DNA from: Candidatus Aminicenantota bacterium
GTDB lineage: Bacteria; Acidobacteriota; Aminicenantia; UBA2199
Assembly (NCBI GenBank): GCA_030671465.1
Contig: DAOVIP010000134.1
Location: forward strand, 1 to 5,880
Direction: 5' to 3'
Length of the DNA stretch: 5,880 nucleotides
The translations under genes were made by a program, and so were the position numbers. The notes below the pieces were generated by a model. The model did not search any database, was not told the DNA's origin, and worked only from the letters and a program-made list of their open reading frames with translations. This document shows, piece after piece, positions 1 through 5,880 of this stretch. Every line of letters starts with the position of its first letter. Within the stretch, counting starts at the first letter, position 1.

Positions 1-816
1 AGTGGCATACTGTTTTTGATTCTCAGGGAGGTCTTTGATGAGCATATTGGCATCTTTTAAGATTTCGATGGCTTTTTTGTTTTCCTTCCTGGTTTTGGCC
101 AGTTTTTTATATATTTTGGCTTTCAGCAGCATATTCCAGTAAGTTTGTTTTGCGGCGAGGGAAATTTTGATCCAATTTTTTGCTTTATCATACACCCCTT
201 TGTCATAAGCGTAACCTGCTGCGTAATAGGCTGACCTGTAGGCACCTGTCATCTCTTTTTCAATACCCTTGAAAACCATTGACTCGGTTTCCACTTTGAC
301 AGTAAAGCCTACCATTAATTTTTCCCAGTGGAGGTAAACCCAGGCAGAATCATCGGTGAGTTTAGTAAAACCGAACCGCATCCATTCACAGTGGGGTGCA
401 GCCATGTGTTTCACCTTGACCCGCAGTACATCCTGGTCCTTTTTATAATTATAAGTGCCCCAGATGTCGGCCTGTTTACTGAAAACAAAGCTCCATCCAG
501 CCTTACCCGGAACAGTGAAAAGACCATAAGTTCCGGCAGCCAGTTTTTTGCCCTCAATCATTACATCTTGGCTGAATTTGATGGTGGTGGCCTCATTGGC
601 ACCGGCCCGCCAAATTTTATCATAAGGCACCAATCCGCCCCAGATAACGCGTCCCTTTACGCCGGGTCTGTGATAGGTGATTTCAACTTCGGTCAAACCA
701 ATGGTTTGTAAAACTTTTGCCCCTTGACTGACCCTGGGAAATTTTAAATCCTGTGCCCATTGGGTGCAAATGAGAACCAATACAGAAACCAATAAAATTA
801 AGGTTAACTTCTTCAT
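1..816 (-). CDS. Exported DUF2911 protein with helical TPR-like C-terminal region (3' end outside window)
   Basis: The minus-strand frame is open from an ATG at 816-814 to the left edge, giving 272 residues and no stop, so the C-terminus is missing. Residues 1-21 form a signal peptide: MKK, a hydrophobic stretch LTLILLVSVLVLIC, then TQWA. Cys17 is preceded by Ile, which is a poor lipobox, so secretion by signal peptidase I is more likely than lipidation. Residues about 24-165 match DUF2911 as I know it: ITYHRPGVKGR (46-56), WGGLVPYDKIWRAGANEAT (59-77), the LAAGTYGLF-TVPGK segment (92-104) and WGTYNYKKDQDVLRVKVK (119-136). From about 190 to the edge the protein is helical and rich in Ala, Tyr and Lys (AYYAAGYAYDKGVYDKAKNW), like TPR repeats. 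DUF2911 has no established biochemical role; an extracytoplasmic location is inferred. The start is supported by AAGGAG seven bases upstream. It is transcribed divergently from the deacetylase gene. Confidence 0.88.
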   Translation of the reverse strand, partial: MKKLTLILLVSVLVLICTQWAQDLKFPRVSQGAKVLQTIGLTEVEITYHRPGVKGRVIWGGLVPYDKIWRAGANEATTIKFSQDVMIEGKKLAAGTYGLFTVPGKAGWSFVFSKQADIWGTYNYKKDQDVLRVKVKHMAAPHCEWMRFGFTKLTDDSAWVYLHWEKLMVGFTVKVETESMVFKGIEKEMTGAYRSAYYAAGYAYDKGVYDKAKNWIKISLAAKQTYWNMLLKAKIYKKLAKTRKENKKAIEILKDANMLIKDLPENQKQYAT

Positions 817-823
817 TATTATT

Positions 824-829
824 CTCCTT
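824..829 (-). promoter_or_regulatory. Shine-Dalgarno of the DUF2911 gene
   Basis: Read on the minus strand this is AAGGAG, with seven bases between it and the ATG at 816. It is the only strong ribosome binding site in the window and fixes the start of the minus-strand gene. Confidence 0.75.
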
Positions 830-868
830 TTTTAGTAATTCTTTAAAAATTTTTTATTTTTGAACAGA

Positions 869-897
869 GATATACAATAATAAAAAAAAAAAGTCAA
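869..897 (-). promoter_or_regulatory. Candidate sigma-70-type promoter for the DUF2911 gene
   Basis: On the minus strand a -35-like TTGACT (897 to 892) is followed after 17 bases by a -10-like TATATC (874 to 869). The expected transcript start is near 862, giving a leader of about 45 bases that contains the Shine-Dalgarno. The spacer includes a run of 11 T (A at 882-892 on the plus strand, partly overlapping the -35). The region is very AT-rich, so chance matches are likely. Confidence 0.4.
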
Positions 898-902
898 CTT
901 TT
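889..902. repeat. Inverted repeat in the divergent promoter region
   Basis: AAAAGT-CA-ACTTTT is a perfect 6+2+6 inverted repeat. It covers the -35-like element of the minus-strand promoter and sits where a -35 for the plus-strand gene would lie, a position suited to an operator acting on both genes. The AT-rich context makes a chance palindrome possible. Confidence 0.3.
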
Positions 903-916
903 CTGGTAATATATCG

Positions 917-922
917 TATAAT
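917..922 (+). promoter_or_regulatory. Candidate -10 element for the deacetylase gene
   Basis: A perfect TATAAT lies 21 bases upstream of the ATG at 944. At 16-18 bases upstream only poor -35 matches are found (TCAACT or GTCAAC, inside the inverted repeat), so the promoter would be weak, activator-dependent, or false. If used, transcription starts near 929 and the leader is only about 15 bases, too short for a standard Shine-Dalgarno; none is visible. Confidence 0.35.
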
Positions 923-943
923 ATTCTAAAAAATTACAAAATA

Positions 944-3487
944 ATGACAAATAAATTAAAACGAATAAAAAAATTACTTGTATTGGTTATACTTTTTGCT
1001 GCTTTGGGTTCATTATTCATGAATGCCCAACAGGCAGTCATGATGAACGGTGCTGAGCTCAAGATTGCCTTAAAAAAGTTATTGAACCTGGGTAGTATGC
1101 TTTATATTGGCGCTCACCCGGATGATGAAAATACAGCGATTTTGGCCTACATGTCCAGGGAAAGGCTTATGCGGACCGGGTATTTATCCATAACCCGGGG
1201 CGGTGGGGGTCAAAATCTAATCGGGTCGGAAAAAGGACCGTTAATGAGCGTCCTGCGTACCCATGAACTGCTGGAGGCTCGAAAGATCGATAAGGCAGAA
1301 CAGTTCTTTACCCGGGCTGTAGATTTTGGTTATTCCAAGACAGCAGAAGAATCTCTCCGTATTTGGGGGAAGGAAAATATTCTGGCAGATGTGGTATTTG
1401 TTATTCGTAAGTTTAAGCCGGATGTACTGCTGAGCCGTTTTTCTACCCGAAGAGGCGGCAGCGGTCACGGCCACCATACAGCTTCGGCTATTTTAGCCGT
1501 GGAAGCATTTCGGGCTGCTGGAGATCCGAAACGATTCCCGGAACAATTAAAATATGTTTCTCTGTGGAAACCCAAACGGATCTTCTGGAATGATTGGAGG
1601 CCTCACTGGAGACCAAAAGAGATCACTCCAGAAGAAAAGGCGAAATTGATTTCCGTTGATGTGGGTACTTATAATCCTTTATTGGGAAAATCTTATTATG
1701 AGATTGCCGCATCCAGCCGCAGTATGCACAAGAGCCAGGGATTCGGGGCTATGCCCCGGCGAGGTCAGTGGCTGGATTATTTTACTCTACTTTCCGGTTC
1801 CCCGGTAAAAAAAGATCTCTTCGAGGGTATTGATACCTCCTGGAACCGGGTTCCGGGCTCGGGGAAGGTAAAAAAATTACTGGAGAAAGCCAACCGGTTT
1901 TTTCAGTTTCAGCAACCCCACAAAATCATTCCTCTTTTGATGGATGCCTTGACTGAACTTAAGACCTTGCCGGAATCCCATTGGACAATCAAGAAAACAG
2001 AAGGATTGAGAAAAGTCATTCGTTCCTGTGCCGGTCTTTGGCTGGAGGCAATTGCCGACACTCATACGGTTACTCCGGGAATGGATATAAAGGTAACCGC
2101 TACCTTCATTATCCGTTCTGGTTTTTCATTTACTTTGAAGCGCTTGTTGGTTCCGGGCAAAAACAGATTCATTGAGGTTCAACACCCACTGGAGGATAAT
2201 AAATCCCATAAACAGGAATTTGTTATGAAAATTACCCAAGATCAATATACCCAGCCTTACTGGTTGAGGCAGAAACCCGGACCGGGAATTTATATGGCTG
2301 CCAATCACCACTTGAAAGGTCTGGCTACGGAGCCCTATCTCTTTAGAATAAAAGTAGTTCTTGAAGCCAGGGGGCAGGAAGTTTGGTTTGAGGTTCCGGT
2401 GGTTTATCGCTGGAGAGATCCCATTGAGGGCGAGCAGATCAGAACCCTAACAGTGATGCCCCCGGTGATCGTGAATTTTACAGACCGGGTGTTTTATTTC
2501 CCTGGAAAAGATGTGCAGACAATTGGCATGGTTTTACGAAGTGGTCCTTCCCCGGTTTCCGGGGAATTGAAATTAAACCTTCCCTCAAATTGGAAAGCCA
2601 AACCACGGAGTGTTCTGTTTAATATCGAAGAACCTTTCACCGAAAGGAGGATTTCTGTTGGTATAATCCCTCCGGTAGAAGATGCGTCCTGTGATGTGAC
2701 CGTGGATCTTTTGGTTAAGGGTAAGGCTTTCCATCACAGCCAGCAGATTATTGAATATCCCCATCTTCCCATTTTGAAAATACATCCCCGGGCTGAGGCG
2801 AGAATGGTTCGGGTGGATGTAAAAAGAAAAGGTGACCGGATCGGGTATATCATGGGACCCGGGGATGACATTCCAATCTACCTGGCCCAGGTGGGGTACC
2901 GGGTAGAAATCCTTTCTGATGAGGATTTAAGTAGCCGGGATCTTTCTGAATTTAATGCGATTGTTACTGGCATACGGGCCTACAATACCCGTGACATTTT
3001 AAAACATAAACAAAAGCGTTTGCTGGATTATGTAAAAAATGGTGGCGTTTTGATTGTCCAGTACAATGTGAGTCGCGGATTAAAAGTTCAACAATTGGGG
3101 CCTTATCCGTTCAGATTATCCCGAAACCGGGTATCCGAGGAAAAGGCCATGGTTACTGTATTAAAATCCGAACACCCCTTGTTTCATTATCCCAATAAAA
3201 TAGAGTCCTTTGATTTTGAGAATTGGGTACAGGAGAGGGGTCTCTATTTTGCCGATCAGTGGGACCCACGGTATACTCCGCTTATATCCTGCTGCGATAG
3301 AGGAGAGGAATCCCAAAAAGGAGGATTACTCTCTGCCCGGTATGGGAAAGGTATTTTTTTCTATACCGGATATTCTTTTTTCCGGCAGTTGCCAGCTGGT
3401 GTTCCCGGGGCCTTGAAGTTGTTTGTTAATATGATTGATGGCCGTTATAAAGAGACACCGGGTATCACCAAAAAACTAGACTTATAG
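944..3487 (+). CDS. Exported PIG-L/LmbE-family zinc deacetylase, multidomain (847 aa)
   Basis: Residues 1-28 form a signal peptide (Lys/Arg-rich start, hydrophobic 11-25, probable cleavage near NA-QQ at 28), so it probably acts in the periplasm. Residues about 50-270 are the PIG-L/LmbE domain. The metal motif AHPDDE is at 57-62; by analogy with MshB, His58, Asp61 and His178 bind zinc and Asp60 is the general base. The second motif reads GHGHHTAS (174-181), where MshB has HPDH. Known family members remove N-acetyl groups from amino-sugar conjugates; the substrate here is unknown. About 305-365 is a helical linker, about 370-600 looks beta-rich, and about 620-835 resembles a class-I-glutamine-amidotransferase-like fold (RIGYIMGPGD, YVKNGGVLIVQYN, ARYGKGIFFYTGYSFFRQLP). 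The family is usually about 220-300 aa, but longer exported forms of this layout are known to me from FCB bacteria. ATG 944 is chosen because Met26 would delete the signal peptide. Likely first gene of an operon with the microprotein and symporter, 48 bases downstream. Confidence 0.9.
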   Translation: MTNKLKRIKKLLVLVILFAALGSLFMNAQQAVMMNGAELKIALKKLLNLGSMLYIGAHPDDENTAILAYMSRERLMRTGYLSITRGGGGQNLIGSEKGPLMSVLRTHELLEARKIDKAEQFFTRAVDFGYSKTAEESLRIWGKENILADVVFVIRKFKPDVLLSRFSTRRGGSGHGHHTASAILAVEAFRAAGDPKRFPEQLKYVSLWKPKRIFWNDWRPHWRPKEITPEEKAKLISVDVGTYNPLLGKSYYEIAASSRSMHKSQGFGAMPRRGQWLDYFTLLSGSPVKKDLFEGIDTSWNRVPGSGKVKKLLEKANRFFQFQQPHKIIPLLMDALTELKTLPESHWTIKKTEGLRKVIRSCAGLWLEAIADTHTVTPGMDIKVTATFIIRSGFSFTLKRLLVPGKNRFIEVQHPLEDNKSHKQEFVMKITQDQYTQPYWLRQKPGPGIYMAANHHLKGLATEPYLFRIKVVLEARGQEVWFEVPVVYRWRDPIEGEQIRTLTVMPPVIVNFTDRVFYFPGKDVQTIGMVLRSGPSPVSGELKLNLPSNWKAKPRSVLFNIEEPFTERRISVGIIPPVEDASCDVTVDLLVKGKAFHHSQQIIEYPHLPILKIHPRAEARMVRVDVKRKGDRIGYIMGPGDDIPIYLAQVGYRVEILSDEDLSSRDLSEFNAIVTGIRAYNTRDILKHKQKRLLDYVKNGGVLIVQYNVSRGLKVQQLGPYPFRLSRNRVSEEKAMVTVLKSEHPLFHYPNKIESFDFENWVQERGLYFADQWDPRYTPLISCCDRGEESQKGGLLSARYGKGIFFYTGYSFFRQLPAGVPGALKLFVNMIDGRYKETPGITKKLDL

Positions 3488-3535
3488 TTGCAAATTTCCA
3501 AGTTCTATTTTTACAGAGTATAAAATGAATGAACA

Positions 3536-3691
3536 ATGACAATTGATAATAATATAAAAGAAAAAATGAGAACAGAAAACGAAGAACCGCCTCCGGTATT
3601 AAAATCGTGGAAGAATCTTTATCTGCTGGTGTTGGGTAATTTGCTGTTCTGGATTATTCTGTTTACATTTTTTACCTGGTTGTTCCGATGA
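3536..3691 (+). CDS. Single-span membrane microprotein coupled to the symporter (51 aa)
   Basis: A short frame encodes 51 residues. Residues 1-20 are polar and acidic (ENEEPPP at 14-20), followed by VLKSWKNLYLLVLGN (21-35) and one hydrophobic span at about 29-50 ending WLFR. The Pro-rich, SWKNLY, membrane-helix pattern resembles small uncharacterised proteins I recall next to SSS symporters in FCB bacteria; this is recollection, not a search. Its TGA (3689-3691) overlaps the symporter ATG (3688-3690) as ATGA, and the symporter has no Shine-Dalgarno, so translational coupling is likely. A start at ATG 3566 (41 residues, A-rich upstream stretch AAAAGAAAAA) is an equal alternative; neither has a real ribosome binding site. 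Known analogues in position, not sequence, are the small DUF485, DUF997 and DUF4212 partners of other SSS transporters. Role as accessory or stabilising subunit is inferred. Confidence 0.72.
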   Translation: MTIDNNIKEKMRTENEEPPPVLKSWKNLYLLVLGNLLFWIILFTFFTWLFR

Positions 3692-5394
3692 GTGCCATAG
3701 ACTGGACCGTATTGATTGTTTCATTGATATCTATTGTGGTTTATGGGGTCTGGAAGGGTAGGGGGAGTAAGGATATCAAGGGATATTTAATGGCAGACCG
3801 CAATATCCGGTGGTATATTGTGGCCCTGTCAGTTATGGCCACCCAGGCCAGTGCCATTACTTTTCTTTCCACACCGGGCCTGGCTTACAGTGATGGCATG
3901 AGGTTTGTGCAGTTCTATTTCGGGCTTCCCATTGCCATGGTTATTCTCTGTATTGTGGCCATTCCCATTTACCATAAACTCAATGTATTTACTGCTTACG
4001 AGTACCTGGAGAAACGGTTTGATTTGAAAACCCGTGGCCTGGCTGCGATTTTATTCTTGATCCAGAGGGGACTGGCAGCCGGATTAACCATTTATGCCCC
4101 TTCGATTATTATTTCTGTTTTACTGGGGCTGAATATCTATTTCACCAATCTGGTCATCGGGGTGCTGGTGATTATTTATACAGCTTCCGGGGGGAGCAAG
4201 GCAGTGAGCTGGACCCAGACCAAGCAGATGATTATTATTATGAGTGCCATGGTGGGGGCATTTTTTATGATCCTTTATTTGCTTCCCAAAGATGTATCCT
4301 TTACCGATGCTCTGTTTGTGGCCGGCAAGATGGGAAAATTAAACGCCATTGATTTCTCCTTTGATTTGAGTAACCGGTACAATATTTGGTCCGGAGTTAT
4401 CGGCGGCCTGTTTCTGGCGCTTTCCTATTTTGGCACGGATCAATCCCAGGTACAACGATATTTGACTGCCAAGTCCGTCACCCACAGCCGCCTGGGATTG
4501 TTGACCAATGGATTGGTTAAAGTGCCCATGCAGTTTTTTATCCTGTTAATCGGGGCCCTGGTGTTTGTGTTTTATCAGTTTACTACACCGCCGTTGTTTT
4601 TTAATACTGTGGAAAGCCAGGGGGTCCGGGACAGTCAGTGGGGAAAAGAATACCGTATTATAGAGGGACAATATCAGAAGGCTTCACAGGAAAAGACCCA
4701 CTGGGTCCAGCGGCTGGTGCAGGCCCGGCATCAGGGTGATAAAATACAATTGGAGAGTGTGGATCAGAGGCTTAAACAGGCAGAGAAAGAAGTTATTGAA
4801 CTGAGAAACAAAGGTGTTTTGCTGATCCAGAAACATTCTGCTAATGAAGATGTGAGCGATACCAATTATATTTTTTTATCTTTTGTGCTGAAGTACATGC
4901 CGATAGGGCTTCTGGGTCTGATCATTGCGGCCATTATTGCTGCGGCCATGTCCTCAACCTCCTCGGAACTCAATGCCCTGGCTTCTACCACTGTGGTGGA
5001 TATTTACAAACGGATGATGAAAAAGACCGCTAGTGACCGTCATTATTTGGTGACATCCAAGTTGTTAACTGTGGTGTGGGGGATTTTTGCCATTTTATTC
5101 GCCCAGTTTGGCAATCGCTTGGGAACACTGGTGGAAGCGGTGAATATTCTGGGTTCGCTCTTTTACGGCACCATACTGGGAATTTTCCTGGTGGCTTTTT
5201 TCCTAAAGTTCATCCGGGGTGCTGCCGCGTTTTATGCAGCCATCTTTGCAGAAATTGGGGTTGTTTTATGTTTCCTTTTCAGTGATATTTCTTACCTCTG
5301 GTACAATGTGGTAGGCTCTCTTTTGGTTATTATTTTTTCGCTTCCCATTAATTATTTTTTACAGCAGCGAAATAATCGGCAAACGACCGTATAA
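3688..5394 (+). CDS. Sodium:solute symporter, SSS (SLC5) family (568 aa)
   Basis: A polytopic inner-membrane protein with a LeuT-fold SSS signature; it imports a small solute with Na+. Visible family marks are MADRNI (35-40), ATQASAITFLSTPGLAYSDG (51-70, the first core helix), YEYLEKRF (104-111), YTASGGSKAVSWTQTKQM (164-181), FGTDQSQVQRYLTAK (248-262), and AAAMSSTSSELNALAS...VVDIYKR (418-442). By alignment from memory with vSGLT, Ser422-Ser423 match the Na2-site serines 364-365. The position of PutP Asp55 appears to be Gln53, so it is not a proline-type carrier; the substrate is undetermined. Hydrophobic segments extend to about 555 (roughly 13 spans). Between the spans ending near 298 and starting near 393 is a charged, helical insert (about 310-388, see findings). 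The start is set by the ATGA overlap with the microprotein. The nearby deacetylase suggests a sugar, amino-sugar or related substrate, by inference only. Confidence 0.92.
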   Translation: MSAIDWTVLIVSLISIVVYGVWKGRGSKDIKGYLMADRNIRWYIVALSVMATQASAITFLSTPGLAYSDGMRFVQFYFGLPIAMVILCIVAIPIYHKLNVFTAYEYLEKRFDLKTRGLAAILFLIQRGLAAGLTIYAPSIIISVLLGLNIYFTNLVIGVLVIIYTASGGSKAVSWTQTKQMIIIMSAMVGAFFMILYLLPKDVSFTDALFVAGKMGKLNAIDFSFDLSNRYNIWSGVIGGLFLALSYFGTDQSQVQRYLTAKSVTHSRLGLLTNGLVKVPMQFFILLIGALVFVFYQFTTPPLFFNTVESQGVRDSQWGKEYRIIEGQYQKASQEKTHWVQRLVQARHQGDKIQLESVDQRLKQAEKEVIELRNKGVLLIQKHSANEDVSDTNYIFLSFVLKYMPIGLLGLIIAAIIAAAMSSTSSELNALASTTVVDIYKRMMKKTASDRHYLVTSKLLTVVWGIFAILFAQFGNRLGTLVEAVNILGSLFYGTILGIFLVAFFLKFIRGAAAFYAAIFAEIGVVLCFLFSDISYLWYNVVGSLLVIIFSLPINYFLQQRNNRQTTV

Positions 5395-5703
5395 AAGCAG
5401 AACTTTGCAGGGTCAGGTCTTGTTTTTTGCATCCGGAAGTAAGGATTCAAGGTTCGATGTTAAAATATCCGAAAATTTTAAGTTTGAGCATAAAAAAACA
5501 CATTGAGCAAATCATTTGTAAAAAATAATTTATATTAGTATATTAATAATGATGATGAATTTTAAGCATGGGGAATAAGAATACTGTGCAAAACCAAATT
5601 ACAGTTGATTGTTTTTTTATTAGTTGTTTTATTGGTTGTCGATAAATCAATATGTTCTTCAGAGGACAAACCTGTTCAGATTTACTGTTGAGGGTGATTT
5701 GAA
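5395..5703. other. AT-rich intergenic region between the symporter and the next gene
   Basis: No convincing gene, RNA gene or strong terminator is visible in these 309 bases. The symporter stop is followed by GCAGAACTTTGC and a T-run near 5421-5428, but the potential stem is only three base pairs. The region has a possible promoter (5503-5531), a twice-occurring TTGAGCA (5484-5490 and 5503-5509), and a hydrophobic frame without ATG (5581-5691). The gap suggests that the downstream gene is transcribed separately from the symporter operon. Confidence 0.6.
5503..5531 (+). promoter_or_regulatory. Candidate promoter for the downstream membrane protein gene
   Basis: TTGAGC (5503-5508) and TAATTT (5526-5531) are separated by 17 bases. 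The spacer starts within a near-palindrome CAAAT-C-ATTTG (5508-5518). A TTGAGCA copy also occurs 19 bases upstream at 5484-5490. If used, the leader to the ATG at 5704 would be about 165 bases. The surrounding DNA is AT-rich and alternatives such as TATATT at 5531 exist. Confidence 0.28.
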
Positions 5704-5880
5704 ATGAAAAGAATTTTTATTCCCCTGCATATCCGGTTTTTGGTCCGGGTGTACCTCATGGGCATGGTTTTCTTTACCCTGTTCCGGGTCCTGCTTTTTC
5801 TCAACAACCTGGACCAGCTGTCCGCACTTCCCTCTCCCCACATCAGCCTGATTTTCCGGGCTTTTTTAATGGGTTTGCGA
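5704..5880 (+). CDS. Membrane protein, probable LTA-synthase/sulfatase-like family (N-terminal 59 aa only)
   Basis: The frame runs from ATG 5704 to the window edge without a stop, giving 59 residues. It starts MKRIFIPLHIRFLVRVYLMG, with a first membrane helix at about 11-34 (VYLMGMVFFTLFRVLLFL), then a short loop NNLDQLSALPSPHIS and the start of a second hydrophobic segment (LIFRAFLMGLR). The pattern of a first helix ending FRxLLFLxN followed by a second segment ending GLR resembles the start of LTA-synthase-like alkaline-phosphatase-superfamily proteins from Bacteroidota and relatives, which have membrane helices and a large extracytoplasmic domain that transfers or hydrolyses phospho- or sulfo-groups. 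The catalytic domain lies outside the window, so this rests on membrane-segment resemblance only. A weak GAGGGTG (5690-5696) lies upstream of the ATG. Confidence 0.6.
   Translation, partial: MKRIFIPLHIRFLVRVYLMGMVFFTLFRVLLFLNNLDQLSALPSPHISLIFRAFLMGLR

Noticed and set aside
328..711. A 127-codon plus-strand frame with an ATG start
   Set aside because: It lies entirely antisense to the DUF2911 gene, whose minus-strand frame has family motifs, a signal peptide and a strong ribosome binding site.
1019..1021. Alternative start of the deacetylase at Met26
   Set aside because: It would remove the Lys-rich and hydrophobic parts of a good signal peptide; ATG 944 keeps it.
1241..2785. Several 60-80 codon frames, mostly on the minus strand, inside the deacetylase gene
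   Set aside because: They overlap an intact, motif-bearing gene, have low-complexity or unconvincing translations and no ribosome binding sites; they are chance frames.
3495..3524. Possible internal promoter (TTTCCA, 18 bases, TATAAA) before the microprotein
   Set aside because: The -35 match is poor and the surrounding AT content makes a TATAAA unremarkable; the close spacing favours read-through from the deacetylase gene.
5399..5428. Possible intrinsic terminator after the symporter
   Set aside because: The T-run is present, but the best stem (GCA/TGC in GCAGAACTTTGC) is three pairs and does not abut the T-run.
5659..5841. A 60-codon minus-strand frame at the right end
   Set aside because: It is antisense to the membrane protein beginning at 5704, and its polar translation resembles no family I know.

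Overview
The window carries five protein-coding genes: one partial gene on the minus strand at the left edge, and four on the plus strand, the last cut by the right edge. No RNA gene, mobile element or CRISPR array was seen. The protein families (an exported DUF2911 protein, a very long exported PIG-L/LmbE deacetylase, a sodium:solute symporter with a small membrane partner, and an LTA-synthase-like membrane protein) are a combination I associate with the FCB group: Bacteroidota, Ignavibacteriota, Calditrichota, KSB1, Marinimicrobia and relatives. The AT-rich intergenic DNA fits this. Only the DUF2911 gene has a strong Shine-Dalgarno; the others have weak or no ribosome binding sites, which is mixed evidence for Bacteroidota proper. 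The phylum is an inference.

Layout. Positions 1-816 (minus): an exported protein with an N-terminal DUF2911 domain and a helical, TPR-like C-terminal part; its stop codon lies outside the window. Positions 817-943: an AT-rich divergent intergenic region with candidate promoters in both directions that share an inverted repeat. Positions 944-3487 (plus): an 847-residue exported PIG-L/LmbE-type zinc deacetylase, with beta-rich middle regions and a C-terminal class-I-glutamine-amidotransferase-like fold that lacks an obvious nucleophile. Positions 3536-3691 (plus): a 51-residue (or 41-residue) single-span membrane microprotein whose stop overlaps the start of the next gene as ATGA. Positions 3688-5394 (plus): a 568-residue SSS-family symporter with a long, charged, helical insert in one loop. 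Positions 5395-5703: 309 bases of AT-rich intergenic DNA with a possible promoter and a doubtful signal-peptide-like reading frame without an ATG. Positions 5704-5880 (plus): the first 59 residues of a membrane protein resembling the N-terminus of LTA-synthase/sulfatase-like proteins.

How they may work together. The deacetylase, microprotein and symporter are closely spaced on one strand without a visible terminator between them, so they probably form an operon. A plausible reading is that an N-acylated (probably amino-sugar-containing) compound is deacylated outside the cytoplasm and a product is imported by sodium symport, with the microprotein as an accessory subunit of the transporter. 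The substrate cannot be read from the sequence. The microprotein and its strict coupling to the symporter are the part most worth following up.
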